Below, one piece after another: positions 25,078 through 33,387 of a stretch of DNA of 36,924 bases. How positions within the stretch are numbered: position 1 is the first letter of the stretch; the number at the start of each line of letters is the position of its first letter. This DNA is from Bacteroidota bacterium (GTDB taxonomy: Bacteria > Bacteroidota > Bacteroidia > Chitinophagales > Chitinophagaceae), in contig SYEV01000091.1 of NCBI GenBank assembly GCA_005800655.1, positions 1 through 36,924 of the forward strand. The letters are read 5' to 3'. The position numbers and the translations under genes are program-made. The notes below the pieces were generated by a model that saw nothing but the letters and a program-made list of their open reading frames with translations, did no database searches and was not told the origin of the DNA.

Positions 25078-25144
25078 AGAATAAATGCTATTACGAGCGA
25101 ATATCTGCGAAGCAGCGATGAGCCGAGTGATAGGTGTTTATTCT
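25078..25144. other. Imperfect long hairpin in the carB/M28-peptidase intergenic region
   Basis: Outer arms AGAATAAA and TTTATTCT, continued by CTATTAC/GTGATAG with a G-U pair, enclose a GC-richer core. The core contains CTGC-GAA-GCAG and the CGAG/CGAG-like blocks of TACGAGCGA and GAGCCGAGTG. It lies between convergent genes and stands out in base composition from its AT-rich flanks. It could be a bidirectional terminator or an interspersed repeat element. Confidence 0.4.
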
Positions 25145-25164
25145 ATTAATAAATAAATTGTCTT

Positions 25165-26541
25165 TTATTTAGGTACCCCATACTGGTCGACCAAATAAAT
25201 AATCGCCGCCATATTCACAGCACCTAATAACAATTCTCTTTTGTTTACATTTTCAAACACATCAGTTTTAGCGTGGTGTAAATCAAAATATCTTTGACTA
25301 TCTGGTACTAAACCTGCAAGTACAATTGATGGATTCACATTTTTTAGCGGCCCAATATCCGCACCGCCACCGCCTGCTGTGATTTCTGTACCATAAGGCT
25401 TTAATAAACTAGCCCATTGTTGCATCTTTTTAAACTGCTCGGGGCTTGTTGCACTAATACCAATGGCCCTAGGCGTAAAACCACCCGCATCACTTTCAAG
25501 CGCAAACACATGTTGTTCATTATTTTGTTTTGCAAGTTCTGCATATTTGTTGCCGCCGCGCATGCCATTTTCTTCATTCGCAAATAAAACAAAACGAATG
25601 GTTCTTTTTGGTTGATAATTCAATGCTTTCATGGTTCGTAAAATTTCCATGGTTTGCACAATACCTGCACCATCATCATGCGCCCCTTCATTTACATCCC
25701 AACTATCTAAATGCCCGCCAATCGTAATTATTTCATTCGGGAAAGTGGACCCTTTAATTTCTGCCACGACATTGTTTTCATCCGCATCAGGTAAAAAATA
25801 ACCATAGGTTTGCATCTGCACACGAATGGTTCCTTTTTTTGCATTTGCATATAGCTCCTTTGCATCATTAGGGCCCAAAGCTACCGCCGGAATTTTTGGA
25901 TACTCTTCATCATACTTCATACCACCAGTGTGAGGCGCATTATCAGGAGCGGTACTTAATGAATGTAGCATCACACCAACAGCACCATATTTTGCAGCAC
26001 GACTAGCCCCAGTGCTACGATAAACGCCCGCTTTTCCATAGGCACCAAAAGTTTGAATAATAGTAGGATCAAAAATACTATGATAATAAACAATCTTTCC
26101 TTTTACTTCGGCTTTACGTTTTTCTAATTCATCAAAATCGGCAACCGCCAAAAGCTCCGCTTCAACTAATCCATTACTTCCTAATGAATTTCCTAAAGCT
26201 AATGCAGCTAAAGGACGATTCATTGCTTTTCCATTGACACTAACTACACTTGCAAAATCCTTACCCCCGCGTTGCCAATTGGGTGTTTTACAAGGTTGCA
26301 TAAACACTTTGTCTGGCGCGAATGCAGCCATATTGCGTTGACCCCAAATTGCTGCATTTTGTTGTTGCGGAGACCCTGCCAAACGACCCCCTATTTGCTT
26401 AGTTAACTGTCTTAACAAATCATAGGCCTTGCCATTGGTCATGATTTCGTCAGACATTTTTTTTATTGTAATACTGTCTTGATTGATTTGTGCTTGGGTC
26501 AAAAATGGCCAACAAAACATCAAAAGGAATAATTTACGCAT
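25165..26541 (-). CDS. Secreted M28-family metallopeptidase (carboxypeptidase Q / aminopeptidase-like)
   Basis: This 458-residue protein has a signal peptide (MRKLFLLMFCWPFLTQAQ). A protease-associated-type insert lies at about 120-230, and the M28 zinc site follows. Ligands and the catalytic acid are seen in IGGHLDSWDVNEGAHDDGAG (His, Asp), FANEENGMRGG (Glu-Glu), ESDAGG (Asp) and DLHHAKTDVFE (His). It removes amino acids from peptides in the periplasm or outside the cell. It is convergent with the carB half-gene and divergent from bshA. Confidence 0.9.
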   Translation of the reverse strand: MRKLFLLMFCWPFLTQAQINQDSITIKKMSDEIMTNGKAYDLLRQLTKQIGGRLAGSPQQQNAAIWGQRNMAAFAPDKVFMQPCKTPNWQRGGKDFASVVSVNGKAMNRPLAALALGNSLGSNGLVEAELLAVADFDELEKRKAEVKGKIVYYHSIFDPTIIQTFGAYGKAGVYRSTGASRAAKYGAVGVMLHSLSTAPDNAPHTGGMKYDEEYPKIPAVALGPNDAKELYANAKKGTIRVQMQTYGYFLPDADENNVVAEIKGSTFPNEIITIGGHLDSWDVNEGAHDDGAGIVQTMEILRTMKALNYQPKRTIRFVLFANEENGMRGGNKYAELAKQNNEQHVFALESDAGGFTPRAIGISATSPEQFKKMQQWASLLKPYGTEITAGGGGADIGPLKNVNPSIVLAGLVPDSQRYFDLHHAKTDVFENVNKRELLLGAVNMAAIIYLVDQYGVPK

Positions 26542-26630
26542 ACCCGATTTTTTTTCATTTAAATAATTCTTAAATATAAATAAACTTTATTGCATTATAA
26601 GTTGTTATTTGCAGATACAATAGCACTTAA

Positions 26631-27767
26631 ATGAAGATTGGAATTGTTTGTTATCCTACTTTTGGTGGTAGTGGTGTTTTAGCTACCGAACTTGGCAAAG
26701 CCCTTGCGGAAAAAGGCCATGAAATCCATTTTATTACCTACCAACAACCGGTTCGCCTAAATGGGTTTCACACCAATATATTTTACCATGAAGTAAGGGT
26801 TCCTACTTATCCATTATTCGACTACCCTCCTTATGAATTAGCTTTAGCAAGCACCATGGTAGATGTCATTTTAAACCATGATTTGGATTTAATTCATGCA
26901 CACTATGCGATCCCGCATGCATCTGCTGCTTATACCGCCAAACAAATCGTAAAACAAAAAACAGGAAGATCAGTTCCTGTGATTACTACTTTACATGGCA
27001 CAGATATTACTTTGGTTGGTCGCGATAAAACTTACGAGCCAGTCGTTACTTTTTCAATCAACGAAAGTGATGCTATTACAGCAGTGTCTGAAAATTTAAG
27101 AGCAGAGACTTTCAAGCATTTCGATATTAAAAAAGAAATTGAAGTCATCCACAATTTTGTCGATGTACACCGATATAATAAAAAAGGGGTAGCCGCATTT
27201 AGACAAGTGATTGCGCCGAAAAATGAAAAGATAATCATACACGCATCTAATTTTAGAAAGATAAAAAGAATAGATCATGTGATGGAGATTTTTAAAAACA
27301 TTCACAGTGCGCTTCCTGCAAAATTATTAATGGTGGGTGATGGCCCTGAACGTCCACTAGCCGAAGATCTAACTAGGCAATATGGGCTTGATGGCGATGT
27401 GCGTTTTTTAGGAAAGCAGGAACAAATGGAAGAAATATTAGCAGTAAGTGATGTTTTTTTATTGCCTTCTGAATATGAAAGTTTTGGATTAGCCGCGCTT
27501 GAAGCCATGGCAGCGAGTACTGTAGTGATTAGCACCGATGCAGGTGGATTAGGAGAAATTAATATTGATGGCGTTACAGGCTATACTGCACCCGTAGGAG
27601 ATGTGGCCAAAATGAGCAAAAATGCCATTGAACTATTACAGGATGAAACAAAATTAAAAGCCTTTAAGCACAATGCTTTAAAAGAAGCAAAACTTTTTGA
27701 CATACATCATATCATACCAAAATATGAGGAATTGTACAGGCGCTTTTGCAGAACAGGTGATTGCTAA
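26631..27767 (+). CDS. bshA: N-acetyl-alpha-D-glucosaminyl L-malate synthase
   Basis: This 378-residue GT4 glycosyltransferase makes the first intermediate of bacillithiol from UDP-GlcNAc and L-malate. The BshA N-terminus KIGIVCYPTFGGSGVLATELG is clear, as are HAHYAIPHA, TTLHGTDITLVG and the nucleotide-sugar site ESFGLAALEAMA. The length fits the family. The other bacillithiol genes (bshB, bshC) are not in the window. The gene is monocistronic and convergent with the aminotransferase. Confidence 0.95.
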   Translation: MKIGIVCYPTFGGSGVLATELGKALAEKGHEIHFITYQQPVRLNGFHTNIFYHEVRVPTYPLFDYPPYELALASTMVDVILNHDLDLIHAHYAIPHASAAYTAKQIVKQKTGRSVPVITTLHGTDITLVGRDKTYEPVVTFSINESDAITAVSENLRAETFKHFDIKKEIEVIHNFVDVHRYNKKGVAAFRQVIAPKNEKIIIHASNFRKIKRIDHVMEIFKNIHSALPAKLLMVGDGPERPLAEDLTRQYGLDGDVRFLGKQEQMEEILAVSDVFLLPSEYESFGLAALEAMAASTVVISTDAGGLGEINIDGVTGYTAPVGDVAKMSKNAIELLQDETKLKAFKHNALKEAKLFDIHHIIPKYEELYRRFCRTGDC

Positions 27768-27770
27768 AAA

Positions 27771-28973
27771 TTAATTAGAAGCAATTGCTTCGTCAATACT
27801 TAATTTTATTTTATTAACTGCTTCATTTAATTCGTCCATCGTAATACTTAATGGCGGTGCAATTCTAATTTTATCTTCTGCAAATAAAAACCAATCAGTT
27901 ATTATTCCATTGGCAACACAACAAGCTGCCACTTTTTTTGCAATTACTGATGATGAAAATTGTAAGGACATCCACAATCCTTTATGTGTCCGATTTAAAA
28001 TACTAGGGTGCACTAAATGCTCCAATAAAAATTGTTCTTTTTGTGCAACTTCATTGATCCAATTGGATTGTTGCAATACTTGCAAAGCCGCATGACCTGC
28101 AGCACAACAAACAGGATTCCCTCCAAATGTGGTGATATGTCCTAACACAGGACTATGCATTAAAGCTCCCATCATTTTGACATTTGCAATAAACGCACCT
28201 AATGGCAATCCACCACCCAATGCTTTCCCCAACAATAAAATATCTGGCGTAATGCTATATTGCTCAAATGCAAACAAACTGCCTGTTCGACCAAATCCTG
28301 ATTGTATCTCGTCCACTATCAATACCACACAAAGTGATTCACATTTTTCTTTTAATGCAATAAGCCAGTCTTTATTCGCAGGCGTGATTCCTGTTTCCGC
28401 TTGCACTAATTCAACCAAAACACAAGCAACTGTATTGTCAATAAAATTTAAATCGTCAAAATTATTGTACCGCAATTGCATCACATCCGGAAGTAAAGGC
28501 CTAAAAGCATTTTTAAAATATTCATCCCCCATCATACTTAAGGCACCTTGGGTACTTCCATGATAAGCCCCATGAAATGAAATCATTTTGGTGCGCTTCG
28601 TAACTCGCTTCGCTAATTTCATTGCACCTTCGGCAGCTTCTGCGCCACTATTGGTAAAATATACGGATTGTAATTGATCAGGTAACACCTTAGCTAACGC
28701 TTTCGCATATTGCACCTGCGGGGACTGAATAAATTCACCGTATACAATCACATGCATATATTGTTCTGCTTGATCCTGTATTGCTTTAATCACTGATGGA
28801 TGACTATGGCCAATATTACAAACGCTAAACCCACTAATCATATCCATAAAAGCTTTACCGGCGGTGTCATATATATATATCCCCTTAGCCGACGCAACTT
28901 CAATACCAATTGGTTTATCGGAGGTTTGTGCTAAATGCGAAAAAAAAAGTTGTCTATTGTTAATGCTGGACAT
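27771..28973 (-). CDS. Class III pyridoxal-phosphate aminotransferase
   Basis: This 400-residue enzyme belongs to the acetylornithine/ornithine aminotransferase-like family. The glycine/alanine phosphate-binding motif YFTNSGAEAAEGAMKLAK, the metal-like acid LIVDEIQSGFGRTG and the PLP lysine in LLGKALGGGLPLGAF are visible. The start at 28973 (MSSINNRQLFF) is preferred to an upstream ATG at 29027, because the extra residues would run into the divergent carbonic anhydrase gene and are not family-like. The substrate is not resolved. Confidence 0.9.
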   Translation of the reverse strand: MSSINNRQLFFSHLAQTSDKPIGIEVASAKGIYIYDTAGKAFMDMISGFSVCNIGHSHPSVIKAIQDQAEQYMHVIVYGEFIQSPQVQYAKALAKVLPDQLQSVYFTNSGAEAAEGAMKLAKRVTKRTKMISFHGAYHGSTQGALSMMGDEYFKNAFRPLLPDVMQLRYNNFDDLNFIDNTVACVLVELVQAETGITPANKDWLIALKEKCESLCVVLIVDEIQSGFGRTGSLFAFEQYSITPDILLLGKALGGGLPLGAFIANVKMMGALMHSPVLGHITTFGGNPVCCAAGHAALQVLQQSNWINEVAQKEQFLLEHLVHPSILNRTHKGLWMSLQFSSSVIAKKVAACCVANGIITDWFLFAEDKIRIAPPLSITMDELNEAVNKIKLSIDEAIASN

Positions 28974-29010
28974 AATAACTATTAAATTGCAGTACAAAAG
29001 TCGCATTTTT

Positions 29011-29547
29011 ATGGCAACCATACTCACAGTTCAAGGGAAACATCCCCAATTTGGTGAAAATTGTTTTATTGCACCCAACGCCACCATTGTTGGAGATGTT
29101 ATGATGGGGGAGGATTGCTCCATCTGGTTCAATGCCGTTTTAAGAGGGGATGTCCATTATATTAAAATGGGCAATAAGGTCAATGTGCAGGATGGTGCAG
29201 TCATTCATTGCACCTATTTAAAGCACCCCACTACTATTGGAAATAATGTTTCCATTGGTCACAATGCCCTAGTGCATGGTTGCACCATTCATGATAATGT
29301 TTTAATTGGTATGGGAAGTATTGTGATGGATGCATGCGTAGTGCATTCAAATGCAATTATTGCTGCGGGTGCAGTTGTATTGGAAGGCACGATTGTGGAA
29401 GAAGGAAGTATTTATGCTGGTGTGCCGGCAAAAAAAGTGAAGATGGTTTCAGAAGCATTAATTAGTGGAGAGATAAATAGAATCGCGGATAACTATGTAA
29501 AATATTCCAGTTGGTTTTCGGAACATAATGAAGCTCCTAAAAAATAA
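29011..29547 (+). CDS. Gamma-class carbonic anhydrase family protein
   Basis: This 178-residue left-handed beta-helix protein has hexapeptide repeats throughout (for example FIAPNATIVGDVMMGEDCSIWFNAVLRGD in part). The three zinc-ligand histidines are in the positions of VIHC and IGHNALVHGC. The family includes YrdA/PaaY-type proteins of uncertain activity, so carbonic anhydrase activity is likely but not proven. The start at 29011 (MATILTV) is chosen because homology begins there. The longer open frame from 28864 is antisense to the aminotransferase. Confidence 0.9.
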   Translation: MATILTVQGKHPQFGENCFIAPNATIVGDVMMGEDCSIWFNAVLRGDVHYIKMGNKVNVQDGAVIHCTYLKHPTTIGNNVSIGHNALVHGCTIHDNVLIGMGSIVMDACVVHSNAIIAAGAVVLEGTIVEEGSIYAGVPAKKVKMVSEALISGEINRIADNYVKYSSWFSEHNEAPKK

Positions 29548-29550
29548 GGA

Positions 29551-30477
29551 TTAATACTTCGGCCCTTCAATGCCATGCCATAAATCAACATAACTAAAAA
29601 ACCGAGCTTCAGAAATAATTCCTTTTTCTACTGCAGCTTTTACTGCACATCCTGGCTCATTGATATGTTGGCAATTATTAAATTGACAGCCCTCCATTTT
29701 TTCACGCATTTCTGGAAAGTATTGTGCTAACTCTTCTTTTTCTAAATTCACCAACCCCAATTCACGCATACCTGGCGTATCAATTACGGAACCTGATGCA
29801 GGTAAGTCATACATCTGCGCGAAAGTAGTGGTATGCATCCCCTTTCCACTCCAATCACTTACTTCTTGTGTGTTTAAATCCAAATCAGGAAATAAATAAT
29901 TTATAAAAGAAGATTTCCCAACACCGCTATGCCCACTCACCAAAGTTGTTTTACTAGTTAATAATTCTTGAATTTTATTTAATCCTTGGTCCTTTTCAAT
30001 ACTTATTAAAAAAACTTTATATCCAACAGCTTCATACATTTTTTTAAATTGTTCATACACTTCCATTTCTGCATGCCCATAAATGTCTGATTTATTAAAC
30101 ACAATCATAGCTGGAATATGAAAAGCCTCGCAGGAAACCAAAAATCGATCTATAAACCCTTGTGAAGTTTTAGGTGATTTTAAGGTGGCTAATAAAATGG
30201 ATTGGTCTAAGTTGGAGGCGATAATATGTTGCTGTCTTTTATTATGGGGAGATTGCCTGGCTACATAATTATCACGGTCAATAATATGGGTAATCATGAC
30301 CGAATTTTGGTCTTCGTTTTCCATTTCATAATTCACCCAATCCCCAACAGCAATAGGGTTCGTAGAGGAAATGGCATCTAATTTTATGACGCCCTTAATA
30401 CGGGCCTGATAAAATAAGCCCTCCTCCGATTTGACGGAATACCAGCTACCAGTTGATTTATAAATCCTTGCCTTCAT
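29551..30477 (-). CDS. rsgA: Small ribosomal subunit biogenesis GTPase RsgA
   Basis: This 308-residue circularly permuted GTPase checks late 30S assembly. An OB-fold N-terminus (about 1-70) is followed by G4 (NKSD), G1 (GHSGVGKSSFIN) and G3 (DTPGM). A C-terminal zinc knuckle CQFNNCQHINEPGC completes it, the usual permuted order. Its stop lies 3 bp from that of the carbonic anhydrase gene (convergent). It is divergent from the menaquinone methyltransferase, with a near-consensus -7 box TATCTTCG just before the ATG. Confidence 0.96.
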   Translation of the reverse strand: MKARIYKSTGSWYSVKSEEGLFYQARIKGVIKLDAISSTNPIAVGDWVNYEMENEDQNSVMITHIIDRDNYVARQSPHNKRQQHIIASNLDQSILLATLKSPKTSQGFIDRFLVSCEAFHIPAMIVFNKSDIYGHAEMEVYEQFKKMYEAVGYKVFLISIEKDQGLNKIQELLTSKTTLVSGHSGVGKSSFINYLFPDLDLNTQEVSDWSGKGMHTTTFAQMYDLPASGSVIDTPGMRELGLVNLEKEELAQYFPEMREKMEGCQFNNCQHINEPGCAVKAAVEKGIISEARFFSYVDLWHGIEGPKY

Positions 30478-30543
30478 TGGATACGAAGATAAAAGTAATT
30501 GTTAAGAACTAGCGTGCCATGGATAAAGCTTATACAAATTTGG

Positions 30544-30551
30544 TATCTTTG
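30544..30551 (+). promoter_or_regulatory. Candidate -7 box of the menaquinone methyltransferase gene
   Basis: TATCTTTG (TAnnTTTG) ends 4 bp before the ATG at 30556. Transcription would start at or next to the start codon, so the mRNA may be leaderless. Confidence 0.5.
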
Positions 30552-30555
30552 CCCC

Positions 30556-31299
30556 ATGAGCCAATATGCCCACGATAATATTGTTCCAGATAGTAATAGC
30601 CAGGCAAGCAAAAAAGAGCAGGTAGCATCCATGTTCGATTCTATTGCAAAAAGATATGATTTTTTGAATCGATTTTTGAGCTTAGGGATTGATCAAATTT
30701 GGCGAAAAAAAGCCATCGCCAATTTTAAAGGCGCCCCCATCCATCATTTGTTAGACGTTGCTACGGGTACCGCCGATATGGCTCTAATGGCCTACCAACA
30801 AATTAAGCCAAATAAAATAACCGGAATGGATATTTCGGAAGGAATGATGCAATATGGAAGGATAAAAATTGCACAAAAAAGGTTAAGCGATATCATTCAA
30901 TTAAAATCAGGGGACAGCATAGCCATCCCTTTTGCAGATAATACTTTTGATGGCGCGATGGTTGCTTTTGGTGTTCGCAATTTTGCAGATCTAGAAAAAG
31001 GGCTTTCTGAAATGAACAGAGTCCTTACACCTGGAAGCAAAATAGTCATATTAGAATTTTCACAACCTAGCCAGTTTTGGTTTAAGCCGATCTATAATAT
31101 ATATATGAGATGGATTACACCCAATATTGGCAAATTATTTTCAGGAAATAAGGCGGCTTACGCTTATTTAAACGAAAGTGTGATTGCATTTCCTGAGGGA
31201 ACGGCTTTTTTAAGTATCTTAGAAAAAGTAGGATTTAAAAATATTCATCAACGAAAATTAAGCCTAGGCATATGCAGCATCTATTGCGGAAACAAATAA
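30556..31299 (+). CDS. ubiE: Demethylmenaquinone methyltransferase (UbiE/MenG)
   Basis: This 247-residue SAM-dependent methyltransferase carries out the last step of menaquinone synthesis. Family blocks are MFDSIAKRYDFLNRFLSLGIDQIWRKKAI in part, the SAM loop LLDVATGTADMAL, and AFGVRNFADLEKGL. The C-terminus SIYCGNK resembles the usual end. The start at 30556 is preferred over 30499 because it follows a promoter box and matches homologues. Its last 28 bases overlap porT, a common gene pair in Bacteroidota. Confidence 0.94.
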   Translation: MSQYAHDNIVPDSNSQASKKEQVASMFDSIAKRYDFLNRFLSLGIDQIWRKKAIANFKGAPIHHLLDVATGTADMALMAYQQIKPNKITGMDISEGMMQYGRIKIAQKRLSDIIQLKSGDSIAIPFADNTFDGAMVAFGVRNFADLEKGLSEMNRVLTPGSKIVILEFSQPSQFWFKPIYNIYMRWITPNIGKLFSGNKAAYAYLNESVIAFPEGTAFLSILEKVGFKNIHQRKLSLGICSIYCGNK

Positions 31300-32030
31300 T
31301 CAGCATTGCGCTATTAATATTAGCCAACGTATCGGTAAATGCGCAAAAAAATGAAGTGTTTCAACCAGACCACGACGATATGCCTTATTATTTAGGGATT
31401 AGTTTAGGTTATGGAATGAATAGTTTAAACTTTGAGCGAAGTGCTTTTTTTAACAACCAAACAACGAATATTGCAAACAGAATTACAACAAGCAATAGTG
31501 GGAATTTAAATTTAGGCTTATCAGGGACTTTAAAACTAACCAACCATTTATTGTTAAGAGCGAACCCTATGTTATTGATTGGTGGCTCCAAAAAAATTTG
31601 GTTCTCTGCACCAAATAATTTGTACATTAATGTGGCTGATTCCTTGGATATCCCATCCACCATTATTACATTACCGCTTGCGCTAAAATTACAATCGGAT
31701 AGATATACTGCATTGGGTTACAAATCAATCATGCGCCATTATGTATTTGGCGGCGGCAAGGCTGATTTTGATTTATCAAGTTCAAAAGTGAGTAACAGCA
31801 TTAATGGATCTCCTTATAAGGCGCTATTAAATGGAGCGGATCTAGGATATGAGTTTGGCTTAGGATTGAGTTTTTACTTAAAGTACGTCACCATATCCCC
31901 GGAACTTAAATTTTCATATGGTCTAACCAATTTAAAAAACAACACGGGAACAGGTCCCGAATCCTTACTTAATAATGTAAATAAAATAAACGCGAACTTT
32001 ATTTATTTCACCATCCATCTTGAAAACTAA
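31272..32030 (+). CDS. porT: PorT-family outer-membrane protein of the type IX secretion system
   Basis: This 252-residue protein has a signal peptide (IISIALLILANVSVNAQ) and a short beta-barrel with alternating strands ending in FIYFTIHLEN. Its size, signal and position directly after ubiE match PorT, which is needed for gliding and protein export by the type IX system. It overlaps ubiE by 28 bp, so translation is probably coupled. The assignment rests partly on gene order. Confidence 0.82.
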   Translation: MQHLLRKQIISIALLILANVSVNAQKNEVFQPDHDDMPYYLGISLGYGMNSLNFERSAFFNNQTTNIANRITTSNSGNLNLGLSGTLKLTNHLLLRANPMLLIGGSKKIWFSAPNNLYINVADSLDIPSTIITLPLALKLQSDRYTALGYKSIMRHYVFGGGKADFDLSSSKVSNSINGSPYKALLNGADLGYEFGLGLSFYLKYVTISPELKFSYGLTNLKNNTGTGPESLLNNVNKINANFIYFTIHLEN

Positions 32031-32035
32031 ATTTG

Positions 32036-33376
32036 ATGCGCAACTATATCATTAAAAATGCCACTATCGTTAATGAAGGAAAAAAAATGAATGGCGATGT
32101 GCTCATTAAAAATGGTCGAATTGAAAAAATAGCAACAAGTATAGAAACGCCAAATGGCATTATTGAAATTAACGCCGAGGGTATGTACCTAATTCCAGGT
32201 GCAATTGATGATCAAGTACATTTTAGAGAGCCAGGCTTAACCCATAAGGCTGATATTTATACCGAATCTAAAGCAGCAGTTGCGGGTGGAGTCACCAGCT
32301 TTATGGAAATGCCCAATACAGTCCCCCCTGTTTTTACCCAAGCATTATTGGAGGACAAATATAAAATTGGTGCACAAAATGCACTTGCTAACTACTCGTT
32401 TTTTATGGGCACTTCTCAGGATAATTGGGAAGAAGTGCTTCGCACCAATGAAAAGAAAAATGAAGTTTGTGGTGTAAAAATATTTATGGGATCTAGCACA
32501 GGAAATTTATTGGTAGATAACCCGCTGGTGTTAGAAAAAATATTCGAAGGTTCTGAATTATTAATTGCCACCCATTGTGAGGAGGAAAGTATTATTAAAA
32601 AAAATAAGGCGGCGTTGGAAGCTATTAAACCAGTCCTCGAACCCTCCGACCATCCAATTATTCGCAACGAAGAAGCTTGTTTTGAATCCTCATTCAAAGC
32701 AATACAATTAGCAAAAAAATTTAATAGTCGTTTACATATTTTACATATTAGTACAGCAAAGGAATTGCAGTTATTTTCAAATATGCTTCCTTTGGCCGAT
32801 AAGCGAATTACTTCAGAAGTATGTGTACACCACTTACATTTTACTGCAAACGACTATGCAACTAAAGGAAATTTAATAAAATGTAACCCAGCAATTAAGG
32901 CCCCTGAAAATAAAGCTGCATTGTGGGAAGGTTTGCTCAATAACCAATTAGATGTAATTGCAACCGACCATGCGCCACATACCTGGGATGAAAAGCAAGG
33001 TGATTACGCGCATGCGCATGCGGGACTTCCATTGGTACAACACCCTGTAATGTTAATGATGAAATATGTGAAGGAAGGAAAATTAACGATTGAAAAAATG
33101 GTCGAAAAGATGAGCCATGCTGTTGCCACTTGCTTCCAAATAAAAGATCGTGGATATATTAGAGAAGGCTATTACGCCGACTTGGTATTAATTAAGGAGG
33201 CACCCTATACAATTACGAAAGAAAATATTTTATACAAATGCGGATGGAGCCCGCTTTTAGATACCCAATTTCCATACCAAATTCACGCCACATTTGTGAA
33301 TGGCCATTTGGCTTATCAAGATGGCAAATTTGATGAAAGTCAAAAAGGCCATCGCATTCAATTTGCCAGAAGCTAA
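32036..33376 (+). CDS. pyrC: Dihydroorotase
   Basis: This 446-residue amidohydrolase closes carbamoyl aspartate to dihydroorotate in pyrimidine synthesis. The zinc motif DQVHFREPGLTHK, the carboxylated-lysine block VKIFMGSS, the histidines of THCEEE and HILHIST, and the catalytic TDHAPHTWDEK are visible. The ATG at 32036 is chosen; the open frame starts one codon earlier with TTG. It starts 5 bp after porT. With the carB half-gene it gives a second pyrimidine-pathway gene in the window. Confidence 0.95.
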   Translation: MRNYIIKNATIVNEGKKMNGDVLIKNGRIEKIATSIETPNGIIEINAEGMYLIPGAIDDQVHFREPGLTHKADIYTESKAAVAGGVTSFMEMPNTVPPVFTQALLEDKYKIGAQNALANYSFFMGTSQDNWEEVLRTNEKKNEVCGVKIFMGSSTGNLLVDNPLVLEKIFEGSELLIATHCEEESIIKKNKAALEAIKPVLEPSDHPIIRNEEACFESSFKAIQLAKKFNSRLHILHISTAKELQLFSNMLPLADKRITSEVCVHHLHFTANDYATKGNLIKCNPAIKAPENKAALWEGLLNNQLDVIATDHAPHTWDEKQGDYAHAHAGLPLVQHPVMLMMKYVKEGKLTIEKMVEKMSHAVATCFQIKDRGYIREGYYADLVLIKEAPYTITKENILYKCGWSPLLDTQFPYQIHATFVNGHLAYQDGKFDESQKGHRIQFARS

Positions 33377-33387
33377 ATACAATTTGT

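Noticed and set aside
28864-29010. Longer N-terminus for the gamma-carbonic anhydrase
   Set aside because: The extra 49 residues are antisense to the aminotransferase gene and are not family-like; homology starts at MATILTV (29011).
32028-32035. TAAATTTG as promoter box of dihydroorotase
   Set aside because: It ends one base before the ATG and would start transcription inside the coding sequence; it also contains the porT stop codon, so it is probably chance.
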